NCBI RefSeq assembly: GCF_017183135.1
Contig: NZ_JADDXW010000020.1
Span: 1 to 55,454 of the forward strand
Origin: Aurantimonas marina
GTDB taxonomy: Bacteria > Pseudomonadota > Alphaproteobacteria > Rhizobiales > Rhizobiaceae
Direction: 5' to 3'
Length of the DNA: 55,454 nucleotides
How positions within the stretch are numbered: position 1 is the first letter of the stretch; each line of letters begins with the position of its first letter. The notes under the pieces were generated by a model. The model saw nothing but the letters and a program-made list of their open reading frames with translations, ran no database searches and was not told where the DNA came from. Positions 8,629 through 16,300 of the stretch are shown one piece after another. The position numbers and the translations under genes were made by a program.

Positions 8629-9921
8629 ATGACCCCGTTGTTTCCCGGCCTCGATTTCGGCACCACCAATTCCACCCTGGCGCTCGCAGCCCCCGGCGCG
8701 ACGCCGCGGCTGGTGCCGCTCGAAGGTGCCCATCTGACCATCCCGTCAGCCTTGTTCTTCAGTCTCGAGGACGGCGAGACCTATGTCGGCCGCGCCGCGG
8801 TGTTCGAATATCGCGACGGCGCCGAGGGCCGCTTCATGCGGGCGCTGAAATCGATCCTCGGCACCTCGCTGATGGCCGAGACGACGCCGATCGGCCGCAA
8901 GCGCATGAGCTTCGAAGAGTTGATCGGCCGGTTCCTCAAGCATCTGCGCGAGCGGCTGGAGGAGACCGTCGGCGCCGACCCGGGCGCTGCGGGCGCAACC
9001 CTCGATTCGATTGTGCTCGGCCGCCCGGTGCGCTTCGTCGACGAGGACGATGCGGCCGATCGCGCCGCCGAAGGGCAACTGGAGGCCGCGGCCCGCGCGC
9101 AAGGGTTCCGCCATATCGAGTTCCAGTACGAGCCGGTCGCCGCCGCGCTCCATTACGAGCGCACGGTCACGGCCGAACAGCTCGCCCTCGTCGTCGACAT
9201 TGGCGGCGGCACGTCGGATTTCTCGATCCTGCGCCTGTCGCCACGCGCCGCCAGCGCGGCCGCGGGCCAGGTCGACCGCCGCTCCGACATTCTGGCCACC
9301 ACCGGCGTCCATGTCGGCGGCACGGATTTCGACCGCCTGCTCAACATCGCGGCGGTGATGCCGCATTTCGGCCTCGGCTCGACGACCGCCGACGGCAAGC
9401 GGGCGATGCCGGTCTGGTACTTCAACGACATGGCCACCTGGCACCGCATCAACACGCTCTACACGGCCAAGAACAGCCGCGACATCCGAAGTCTGGAGCG
9501 CGAGGCCGCCGAACCGGACAAGCTCGCCCGTTATGCCCATCTCCTCGTCCACCGTTCGGGCCATCGCCTCGCCGGCGCGGTGGAGGCGGCCAAGATCGCC
9601 CTGACCGAGGATACCCAGGCAGCCGTCACGCTACACGAGCCGGGGCTGGCGCTCGACCTGCCGGTGACCCGTGCTGCCTTCGATGCGGCGACGGCTGAGC
9701 TCAACGGCCGCATCGCCGGCGCGATCGACGCGGCCCTCGCCAGCGCCGGGGTCGCGGCCGAATCGATCCAGACCGTGATCCTCACCGGCGGCGGCGCACT
9801 GGTGCCGGCGGTGCGCGCCGTCGCCACCCGGCGCTTTCCCGGCGCCGCCATCGCCCAGGCGGACGAATTCGGCAGCGTCGGACTCGGCTTGGCCGTCGAT
9901 GCCGCCCGGCGGTTCGCGTAG
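8629..9921 (+). CDS. Hsp70-family protein (YegD-like), ATPase domain only
   Basis: The start at 8629 puts the actin-fold phosphate-1 loop (GLDFGTTNSTLALA) at the N-terminus, as in the family. An ATG 60 codons upstream would add unrelated sequence. Phosphate-2 (VVDIGGGTSDFSILR) and the adenosine motif (ILTGGGALVPAV) follow. The protein is 430 residues and ends after the ATPase domain. The peptide-binding and lid domains of DnaK are missing, as in YegD-type proteins. Its client and partners are unknown. The DUF808 gene lies 79 bp downstream and may be cotranscribed. Confidence 0.9.
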   Translation: MTPLFPGLDFGTTNSTLALAAPGATPRLVPLEGAHLTIPSALFFSLEDGETYVGRAAVFEYRDGAEGRFMRALKSILGTSLMAETTPIGRKRMSFEELIGRFLKHLRERLEETVGADPGAAGATLDSIVLGRPVRFVDEDDAADRAAEGQLEAAARAQGFRHIEFQYEPVAAALHYERTVTAEQLALVVDIGGGTSDFSILRLSPRAASAAAGQVDRRSDILATTGVHVGGTDFDRLLNIAAVMPHFGLGSTTADGKRAMPVWYFNDMATWHRINTLYTAKNSRDIRSLEREAAEPDKLARYAHLLVHRSGHRLAGAVEAAKIALTEDTQAAVTLHEPGLALDLPVTRAAFDAATAELNGRIAGAIDAALASAGVAAESIQTVILTGGGALVPAVRAVATRRFPGAAIAQADEFGSVGLGLAVDAARRFA

Positions 9922-10000
9922 CCTGCGTTCGCTAAACGGCGCGCGCGACCTATAACGTGTCGGATGGGGTCGACCCTGAGCTGAACCAAAGGACCGGATC

Positions 10001-10996
10001 GTGAGCATCGGACTGATCGCGCTTCTCGACGACATCGCAGGCCTCGCCAAGGTGGCGGCGGCCTCGCTCGACGATGTCGCCGGGCAAGCCGCCAAGGCCG
10101 GTACCAAGGCGGCGGGCGTGGTCATCGACGATGCCGCGGTGACGCCGCGCTACGTCACCGGGTTCAAGCCAGAGCGCGAACTGCCGATCATCTGGCGCAT
10201 CACCCGCGGCTCGCTCAAGAACAAGCTCGTCTTCCTGTTGCCGCTGGCGCTGCTGCTCGGTTATTTCGCGCCCTGGGCGATCACCCCGCTGTTGATGCTG
10301 GGCGGGCTGTATCTTTCCTACGAAGGCGCCGAGAAGGTGTACGAGGCGCTGTTTCCCCACAAGGCCCATGCCCATGAGGCCAAGCTTACCGGCGCGAAGA
10401 CCGACCCGAAGGCGCTGGAGAACCAGAAGGTCGCGAGCGCCGTAAAGACCGATTTCATCCTCTCTGCCGAGATCATGGCGATCACCCTCGCCGGGCTTCC
10501 GGAAGGCGGCCTCGCCATGCAGGCCGCGGTTTTGGCAATCGTCGCCGTCGGTATCACCGCGCTCGTTTATGGCGGCGTCGCGCTGATCGTCAAGGCAGAC
10601 GACGTCGGGCTCGCCATGGCCAGGAGCGACACGTCCTCGGCGCTTGGTCCGGTGATCCGCGCCATCGGTCGCGGCCTTGTCGTCGGGATGCCGATCTTCC
10701 TCAAGGTGCTGGCCGTCGTCGGCACCGCCGCGATGATCTGGGTCGGCGGCGGCATCATCGTCCACGGCCTTGAGCAATACGGCTTTACCACCATCGGCCA
10801 CACGATCGAGCTCGGCGCCGAGGCGGCGGTCCATGCGATCGGCGAATTCGGCGGCTTCGTCCATTGGCTGGTGGCGGCGGCCGGATCGGGTATCGTCGGC
10901 CTCGCCGTCGGCGCGGCACTGATCCCGATCGTCGGGGCCGTCGTCGCGCCGCTTTGGAACGCCGTCAACGGCAAGAAGGACGCGCCCGCGCATTGA
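10001..10996 (+). CDS. DUF808 family inner-membrane protein (YedI-like)
   Basis: The 331-residue protein starts with GTG and opens with the family's typical segment GLIALLDDIAGLAKVAAASLDD, then a VTPRYVTGF block. It has about six to eight hydrophobic helices, among them LVFLLPLALLLGYFAPW, ILSAEIMAITLAGLP and GLAVGAALIPIVGAVVAPLW. A basic cytoplasmic loop contains KAHAHEAKL. The length matches YedI/DUF808. The biochemical role is unknown. Confidence 0.88.
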   Translation: MSIGLIALLDDIAGLAKVAAASLDDVAGQAAKAGTKAAGVVIDDAAVTPRYVTGFKPERELPIIWRITRGSLKNKLVFLLPLALLLGYFAPWAITPLLMLGGLYLSYEGAEKVYEALFPHKAHAHEAKLTGAKTDPKALENQKVASAVKTDFILSAEIMAITLAGLPEGGLAMQAAVLAIVAVGITALVYGGVALIVKADDVGLAMARSDTSSALGPVIRAIGRGLVVGMPIFLKVLAVVGTAAMIWVGGGIIVHGLEQYGFTTIGHTIELGAEAAVHAIGEFGGFVHWLVAAAGSGIVGLAVGAALIPIVGAVVAPLWNAVNGKKDAPAH

Positions 10997-11001
10997 GATT
11001 G

Positions 11002-11019
11002 GCGGGCCGCAAGGCCCGC
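11002..11019. terminator. Hairpin between convergent genes
   Basis: GCGGGCC, loop GCAA, GGCCCGC make a perfect 7-bp GC stem with a stable GNRA tetraloop, six bases after the DUF808 stop. It lies between the convergent DUF808 and ubiX genes and could work in both directions. There is no downstream T-run, so the intrinsic-terminator call is tentative. Confidence 0.4.
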
Positions 11020-11057
11020 ATCGCCCGTGGCTTCAGTCCGGCCACTCCGACAAACCG

Positions 11058-11636
11058 TCATCGGGAGCGGTCGCCCGCCCATCGCCGCGCCATCGGCGGC
11101 ATCACTCCGAGAAGGTCGGCCGCGCGCCGGGCGATCTGGTCGATGATCTCGTCTGAGGTTACCGGTTTCAGATAGAAGGCCGGGCTCGGGGGCGCGACGA
11201 CGGCACCCATCTCTGTCACCGCGCACATGGCCCGCAAATGGCCGAGATGCAGCGGCGATTCGCGGGCGATCAGCACCAGCCGTCGCCGCTCCTTCAGCTG
11301 GACGTCGGCGGCGCGGACGAGCAGGTTGTCGCTCAGTGAATATGCGATGGCGCCGAGACTGCGCATCGAACAGGGCGCCACGATCATCCCGGCGACCGGA
11401 TAGGAGCCGGAGGCGACCGTGGCGCCAATATCGTCGATCGCATGACGTCTGGTGGCGAGGCGGTCGAGCCGGGCCAGCGCGTCCGGGCCGACTTCCTCGG
11501 CAAGGGTTCTCTCGGCGCCGCGGGTGACGATCAGCTCGACGGGCACCGCCGCCGCGCTCAACAGCTCGGCCAGACGCAGGGCGATCGCCGCGCCGGAGGC
11601 GCCGCTGACGCCCAGGATGACGGGGGCGGCGCTCAT
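11058..11636 (-). CDS. ubiX: Flavin prenyltransferase UbiX
   Basis: UbiX joins a dimethylallyl group to FMN to make prenylated FMN, the cofactor of UbiD. The 192-residue protein has the N-terminal VILGVSGASGAAIALRLAE flavodoxin-like loop, the central IVAPCSMRSLGAIAYSLSDNLLVRAADV block and RRRLVLIARESPLHLGHLRAM, all family signatures. The start at 11636 overlaps the ubiD stop in an ATGA, so the two are translationally coupled. This start drops a 32-residue upstream extension. It ends near the hairpin at 11002-11019. Confidence 0.95.
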   Translation of the reverse strand: MSAAPVILGVSGASGAAIALRLAELLSAAAVPVELIVTRGAERTLAEEVGPDALARLDRLATRRHAIDDIGATVASGSYPVAGMIVAPCSMRSLGAIAYSLSDNLLVRAADVQLKERRRLVLIARESPLHLGHLRAMCAVTEMGAVVAPPSPAFYLKPVTSDEIIDQIARRAADLLGVMPPMARRWAGDRSR

Positions 11637-13159
11637 GCCGGCAGCTCCTTCGATCCGACCAGTGCGAGCCGCTCGCAGAATTGCGCCGCCGCTTCTGCCA
11701 GGGGGGTCGGCATCTCCAAAACGTCGCCCCATTCGCGCCGGGTCTCGGCGCCGATCTTGTTGGTGGCGTCGATCCCCAGCTTGCCGCCGAGACCGGGCTC
11801 GGGCGAGGCGAAGTCGAGATAGTCAATCGGCGTCCGCTCGATCACCATGAGATCGCGCGAGGGGTCCATGCGCGTCGCCAACGCCCAGGAAATGTCGGAC
11901 CAGCTTCTGGGATCGATGTCGTCGTCCACGACGATTATCGTCTTGGTGTAGGAGAACTGCGCCAGCATCCCCCAGAGCGCCATCATCACCCGCCGGGCCT
12001 GTCCGGGATAGCGCTTGCGGATCGAGATCACCGCCATGCGATAGGAGCACGCCGCGGGCGGCAGCCACAGATCGACGATTTCGGGAATCTGCCGGCGAAT
12101 CATCGGCAGCGCCAGCGTGTTGAACACCTCGCCGATCACCGACGGCTCGTCCGGCGGCCGGCCGGTGAAGGTGGTCAGATACAGCGGGTCGCGGCGCATC
12201 GTGATGGCGCTGATCCGCATCACCGGGAATGACTCGACCGCGTTGTAGTAGCCGGTGTGGTCGCCATAGGGACCTTCCGGCGCGGTCTCGGTCGGCGAAA
12301 CCCAGCCTTCGAGCACGATCTCGGCCTCGGCGGGCACCATCAGCGGGACCGTGCGCGCCGGCGCCAGCGCCTGGCGTTCGCCGCGTAGCACGCCGGCAAA
12401 GCGAAGTTCCGCGATTCCCTCGGGCAGCGGCAGGGCAGCGGCCAGCATCGTCGCCGGATCGGCGCCGATCGCCACCGCCACCGGCATCGCCTCGCCGCGC
12501 GCCGCCCAGGCCCGGTGGTGCGCGGCGCCGCCACGATGCGCTAGCCAGCGCATGATCGCACGATCGCGTCCGAGCACCTGCATGCGGTAGACGCCCATAT
12601 TGGTCTGGGCGGTGTCGCCGGCTTCCGTTTCCGGTGGACGGGTGATCACCAGCGGCCAGGTGATCAGCGGCGCTGGCTCGCCGGGCCAGCAGGTCTGCAC
12701 CGGCAGGCGGCCGAGATCGACATCCCCGCCCTCCAGAACCGTATGCTGCACGGGCGCGCGGTTCACCAGACGGGGCCGGGTCGCCAGCGCCGAGCGCAGC
12801 ATCGGCCAACGCGAGAACGCGTCGCGCATCCCCTCGACCGGAGCTGGCTCACGCAGCGCGGCCAGGAGTTCGCCCAGTTCCTCGACCCTGTCGAGTGTCA
12901 GTCCCAGCCCCGCCGCTACCCGCTGCCGCGTGCCGAACAGATTGGCGATCACCGGCATCGTCGCGGAGTGGCCCAGGCGGTCCGTCGCCGCGTCGAAGCG
13001 CAGCGCCGGGCCACCCTGGCGCAGCACATGGCGATGCACCGCCGTCATCTGGTGTTCGAGCGAAACGGGTTCAGCCACCCGCGCCAGGTCGCCTGAGCGG
13101 TCAAGGTGGCTGAGGAACTCGCCGAGGTTGGCGAAGGGGGGCAGGTCGCGGATCGGCAT
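11633..13159 (-). CDS. ubiD: UbiD-family decarboxylase (3-octaprenyl-4-hydroxybenzoate carboxy-lyase)
   Basis: UbiD removes the carboxyl group of the prenylated 4-hydroxybenzoate in ubiquinone synthesis, using prFMN from UbiX. The 508-residue length is typical. Recognisable parts are the N-terminal RDLPPFANLGEFLSHLDRSG, TNMGVYRMQVLGRDRAIMRW, the active-site region APEGPYGDHTGYYN, and VDDDIDPRSWSDISWALATR. GAGAGGAAAG precedes the ATG. A perfect FNR/Dnr-type site lies 47 bp upstream, shared with divergent ubiT, and a TATCAG -10 candidate stands at class II spacing. The pairing with ubiTUV suggests it serves ubiquinone synthesis, mainly under low oxygen. Confidence 0.93.
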   Translation of the reverse strand: MPIRDLPPFANLGEFLSHLDRSGDLARVAEPVSLEHQMTAVHRHVLRQGGPALRFDAATDRLGHSATMPVIANLFGTRQRVAAGLGLTLDRVEELGELLAALREPAPVEGMRDAFSRWPMLRSALATRPRLVNRAPVQHTVLEGGDVDLGRLPVQTCWPGEPAPLITWPLVITRPPETEAGDTAQTNMGVYRMQVLGRDRAIMRWLAHRGGAAHHRAWAARGEAMPVAVAIGADPATMLAAALPLPEGIAELRFAGVLRGERQALAPARTVPLMVPAEAEIVLEGWVSPTETAPEGPYGDHTGYYNAVESFPVMRISAITMRRDPLYLTTFTGRPPDEPSVIGEVFNTLALPMIRRQIPEIVDLWLPPAACSYRMAVISIRKRYPGQARRVMMALWGMLAQFSYTKTIIVVDDDIDPRSWSDISWALATRMDPSRDLMVIERTPIDYLDFASPEPGLGGKLGIDATNKIGAETRREWGDVLEMPTPLAEAAAQFCERLALVGSKELPA

Positions 13160-13177
13160 CTTTCCTCTCGGTCCGCC

Positions 13178-13183
13178 CTGATA
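13178..13183 (-). promoter_or_regulatory. Candidate -10 element of ubiDX
   Basis: TATCAG on the minus strand, 23 bp from the edge of the FNR/Dnr box. This is close to the class II layout, in which the box sits at about -41.5. It would start transcription near 13171, leaving a short leader before the ubiD ATG at 13159. Confidence 0.4.
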
Positions 13184-13206
13184 CCCCGCCGATTGGTTCC
13201 CCGGAC

Positions 13207-13220
13207 TTGATCTCGATCAA
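13207..13220. promoter_or_regulatory. FNR/Dnr-type box between ubiD and ubiT
   Basis: TTGATCTCGATCAA is a perfect match to TTGAT-N4-ATCAA. It lies between the divergent ubiD and ubiT genes. Its last base is the A of the first possible ubiT ATG (13220), so a regulator bound here would cover that codon. The window's own Dnr-like regulator (54411-55118) or a genomic FNR could bind it. Confidence 0.8.
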
Positions 13221-13807
13221 TGTCGGAAGGAGCGGTCGCGGCTACCTCGAACGGTATGAATGGCGCCACCTCGATCCCTCGTTTTCCGCCGGCGGGCGCG
13301 CGCCTGCTCGCGCAACTGCCGCCCGGTCCCTTGTCCCTCATCCTGGGACGCGCCGCGCGTGACATGGCGGAGCACCATCGCGGCCTGTTCACGCGTCTGG
13401 GCCCGCATGCCGAAAAGCGCTTTCTGATCGACCCGACGGATCTGCCATTCGCCTTTCTGCTCCGTCCCAGGCCTACCCGGCCCAGCATCGAAGCATTGAG
13501 CCGTTCGGCCTCGTGCCATTGGGATTGCCGGATCGCGGGGCCGCTGGCCGCGCTTCTCGGCATGATCCATGGTGCCTATGACGGCGACGCGTTGTTCTTC
13601 TCGCGCGACATCGCCATCGAGGGCGACACCGAGGCCGCGCTGGCGCTGCGCAACGCGACCGACGATGCCGAGATCGACCTGTTCGAGGCGGTTGCGGGAA
13701 GTCTCGGCGCGCCGGGCCGCGCCATGGGGCGGCGGTTGCGGCCGCTGGCGCGGGTGGCGGAACGGATCACCGGGGTCGCGCTGATGCGGCCGGAGATGAA
13801 CGCGTGA
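13220..13807 (+). CDS. ubiT: UbiT, SCP2-domain accessory factor of anaerobic ubiquinone synthesis
   Basis: In Escherichia coli, UbiT (YhbT) works with UbiU and UbiV in oxygen-independent ubiquinone synthesis and binds lipid intermediates through an SCP2 domain. This 195-residue protein carries the SCP2-like core around FLIDPTDLPFAFLLRP, then ISCRIAG-like strand WDCRIAGPLAALLGMIHG and the SRDIAIEGDTEAALALRNA block. The gene order ubiT-ubiU-ubiV confirms it. The start is uncertain. The ATG at 13220 overlaps the FNR/Dnr box and has no ribosome site. The in-frame ATG at 13256 is a plausible alternative and would fall next to the predicted class II transcription start. The stop overlaps the ubiU GTG. 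Confidence 0.88.
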   Translation: MSEGAVAATSNGMNGATSIPRFPPAGARLLAQLPPGPLSLILGRAARDMAEHHRGLFTRLGPHAEKRFLIDPTDLPFAFLLRPRPTRPSIEALSRSASCHWDCRIAGPLAALLGMIHGAYDGDALFFSRDIAIEGDTEAALALRNATDDAEIDLFEAVAGSLGAPGRAMGRRLRPLARVAERITGVALMRPEMNA

Positions 13808-14796
13808 GCGGGCCGGCGCTGGAACTGGTCTGCCCGGCCGGTACGCCCGCGGCGTTGCGCGCCGCCGTCGACGCGGGTGCGCACACGATCTATTGCGGCT
13901 TTGCCGACGAGACCAATGCCCGCAATTTTCCCGGCCTGAATTTTTCGCGTGACGAGATGGCCGCCGGTGCCGCCTACGCCCACAAGGCGGGCGCCAAGCT
14001 CTTGATCGCGATCAATACCTTCCCGCGCGCCGGGGCGGAGGATTTCTGGCACCGCGCCGTCGACGACGCCGAGTCCGCCGGCGCCGACGCGGTGATCATG
14101 GCCGATCTCGGCCTGCTCGCCTATGCGGCCGAGCGCCGGCCGGGACTCCGCCGCCATCTCTCGGTCCAGGCCGCGGCCGCCAATGCCGACGCGATCATGT
14201 TCTACGCCGAGGGGTTCGACGTGAAGCGGGTGGTGCTGCCCCGGGTGCTGAGCGTCGAGGAGATTGCCGCGATCAATCGCGACATCGACGTCGAGACCGA
14301 GGTCTTCGTCTTCGGCGGGCTTTGCGTGATGGCCGAGGGGCGCTGCTCGCTGTCTTCCTACGCCACCGGACGATCGCCCAACATGCACGGGGTCTGCTCG
14401 CCCGCCAGTCACGTCGTCTATGGCGAGGAGCAAGAGGAACTGGTCTCACGCCTCGCCGGCTTCACCATTCACAAGGTCGCGAAGGATGCGCCGGCCCCCT
14501 ACCCGACGCTCTGCAAGGGATGCTTTTCGGCCGGGGGCCACACCGGCCACGTCTTTGAGGATCCGATCAGCCTCGACGCCGCCGAGTTGATCCCCCGACT
14601 GGCCGAGGCCGGGGTGACGGCGCTGAAGATCGAAGGGCGCCAGCGCAGCCGCGCCTATGTCTCGGCGGTGGTGAAGAGCTTCCGCCGGGCCACCGACGCG
14701 ATCGCCGCCGGCCAACCGGTGCCGGTCAGCGAGTTGGCGCATCTCACCGAGGGGCAGACGAGCACGCTCGGCGCCTATCGCAAGATCTGGCGCTGA
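13804..14796 (+). CDS. ubiU: UbiU, Fe-S protein for oxygen-independent ubiquinone hydroxylation (U32 family)
   Basis: UbiU with UbiV hydroxylates the ubiquinone ring without oxygen, using prephenate as oxygen donor in E. coli. The 330-residue protein begins with the U32 opening LELVCPAGTPAALRAAVDAGA. Four cysteines at residues 174, 181, 198 and 237 have spacings 7, 17 and 39, which match the [4Fe-4S] ligands of E. coli UbiU. The NFSRDEM segment and KIEGRQRS near the end are also family features. It starts with GTG, four bases into the end of ubiT (GTGA overlap), so it is coupled to ubiT. Confidence 0.95.
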   Translation: MSGPALELVCPAGTPAALRAAVDAGAHTIYCGFADETNARNFPGLNFSRDEMAAGAAYAHKAGAKLLIAINTFPRAGAEDFWHRAVDDAESAGADAVIMADLGLLAYAAERRPGLRRHLSVQAAAANADAIMFYAEGFDVKRVVLPRVLSVEEIAAINRDIDVETEVFVFGGLCVMAEGRCSLSSYATGRSPNMHGVCSPASHVVYGEEQEELVSRLAGFTIHKVAKDAPAPYPTLCKGCFSAGGHTGHVFEDPISLDAAELIPRLAEAGVTALKIEGRQRSRAYVSAVVKSFRRATDAIAAGQPVPVSELAHLTEGQTSTLGAYRKIWR

Positions 14797-14826
14797 CACC
14801 GGCGCCGTGAGCAAGGGAGCGCGACG

Positions 14827-15720
14827 ATGCGCCTGACACTGGGCCCGGTGCTCTACAACTGGCCGGCGGACGAATGGTCCGACTTCTATGCGCGGATCGC
14901 CGACGAGGCGCCGGTCGAGCGGGTCGTGGTCGGCGAGGTCGTCTGCTCCAAACGCCTGCCGTTCTACCAAAGCCGCATCCCGGAGGTGGTCGAGCGACTG
15001 CAACGCGGCGGCAAGGACGTCGTCCTCGCCTCGTTGGGGCTGGTGACCTTGCGGCGCGAGCGCAAGATGCTGGCCGAACTGGCCGACTCCGGTCTGCCCG
15101 TCGAGGTCAACGATCTGACGGCGTTGCGCTATCTGACCCCCGGAACGCCGTTCACGGTGGGTCCGCTGGTCAATGTCTACAACGAAGGCACGCTGCGCTT
15201 CCTGGCCGGGCGCGGGGCGACATCGCTCTGCCTGCCGCCGGAATTGGCCTTTTCGTCGGTCAAGACGCTGGCGGCCGCCGGAGCCGAGCTCGGCATCGCG
15301 TTGGAGGCCTGGGCATTCGGGCGACTGCCGCTGGCGCTCTCGGCGCGCTGTTACCATGCCCGCCTCGCCGGCCTGGCGAAGGATTCCTGTCAGTTCGTCT
15401 GCGACGCGGACCCAGACGGCCTGCCGGTCGAGACTCTCGACGGACAACCCTTCCTCGCGATCAACGGGGTCCAGACGGTCTCCGAGCGCTGGGCCAATCT
15501 CGCCGGCGATCTGGCGCCGCTGGCCGATGCCGGCGTCGGCGCGCTGCGGCTTTCGCCCCATACCGGCGACATGGTCGAGGTCGCGCGCCTGTTTCGGGCG
15601 ACGGCCGACGGCCGGATGGCCCCGGACGAAGCGCTTGCCGAATTAACCGCCCTGGCGCCGGAACGGCGCTTCGCCAACGGCTTCCTGTTTGGACAAGCGG
15701 GCTCCGAGTGGACCCATTGA
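14827..15720 (+). CDS. ubiV: UbiV, partner Fe-S protein of UbiU (U32 family)
   Basis: The 297-residue protein opens with the typical LTLGPVLYNWPADEWSDFYA. It has cysteines at residues 40, 175, 188 and 192. The last three keep the 13 and 4 spacing of the E. coli UbiV [4Fe-4S] ligands (CYHAR, then CQFVC). It forms a heterodimer with UbiU in known systems. It lies 30 bp downstream of ubiU with AAGGGAGC before its ATG. Its presence in a denitrification neighbourhood fits a need for quinone during anaerobic respiration. Confidence 0.95.
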   Translation: MRLTLGPVLYNWPADEWSDFYARIADEAPVERVVVGEVVCSKRLPFYQSRIPEVVERLQRGGKDVVLASLGLVTLRRERKMLAELADSGLPVEVNDLTALRYLTPGTPFTVGPLVNVYNEGTLRFLAGRGATSLCLPPELAFSSVKTLAAAGAELGIALEAWAFGRLPLALSARCYHARLAGLAKDSCQFVCDADPDGLPVETLDGQPFLAINGVQTVSERWANLAGDLAPLADAGVGALRLSPHTGDMVEVARLFRATADGRMAPDEALAELTALAPERRFANGFLFGQAGSEWTH

Positions 15721-15784
15721 GCTTGGGAAACGACCATGACGCCGCCGCTCCTAGGGCGAATTCCATGCTGCGAAAGGAAAATCG

Positions 15785-16300
15785 ATGCTGATTGCCGCCG
15801 TACAGTCCGACGAGCCCGGCCGTCTCGACACGGTCATGAGAGAGGTTGCCGAGACGCTGCTGTCGCAGGGTCTGCGGCTCGCGGGGGTGGTCCAGACCAA
15901 CTGCGTCAATCCGGACCGGCATAAATGCGATATGGACGTGCGGGTGCTGCCCGACGGCCCCATGATCCGCATCAGCCAGGACCTGGGAACCGCCTCGCAC
16001 GGCTGCCGCCTCGATCCGGCGGCGCTCGAAGCGGCGGTGGCGCTGGTCGGCCCGCGCCTGGCAGCGGGGGCGGATCTGCTGATCCTCAACAAATTCGGCA
16101 AGCACGAGGCCGACGGGCACGGGTTTCGGGACCTGATCGCCGAGGCGCTGGCTGCCGATGTCCCGGTCCTCACCGGCATTAATGGGCTCAACCGCCCCGC
16201 CTTCGAGGCCTTTACCGACGGCATGGCCGAGGTCCTGCCCGCCGACCCCTCGGCTCTGTTGGCCTGGGTGCGCACGGCCCGCCTGTCAAAGGTGGCGTGA
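15785..16300 (+). CDS. DUF2478 family protein, probably nucleotide-binding
   Basis: The 171-residue protein is of the DUF2478 type, which usually sits beside molybdenum transport or cofactor genes. Visible features are the N-terminal strand LIAAVQSDEPGRLDTVMREVA, the conserved CVNPDRHKCDMDVRVLPDG with its two Cys, ISQDLGTASHGCRLD, and LLILNKFGKHEADGHGFRD. The last is like an NTPase Walker B/NKxG region. The ATG follows GAAAGGAAAATCG. Its stop overlaps the GTG of moeA, linking it to molybdenum cofactor use. The precise activity is unknown. Confidence 0.8.
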   Translation: MLIAAVQSDEPGRLDTVMREVAETLLSQGLRLAGVVQTNCVNPDRHKCDMDVRVLPDGPMIRISQDLGTASHGCRLDPAALEAAVALVGPRLAAGADLLILNKFGKHEADGHGFRDLIAEALAADVPVLTGINGLNRPAFEAFTDGMAEVLPADPSALLAWVRTARLSKVA

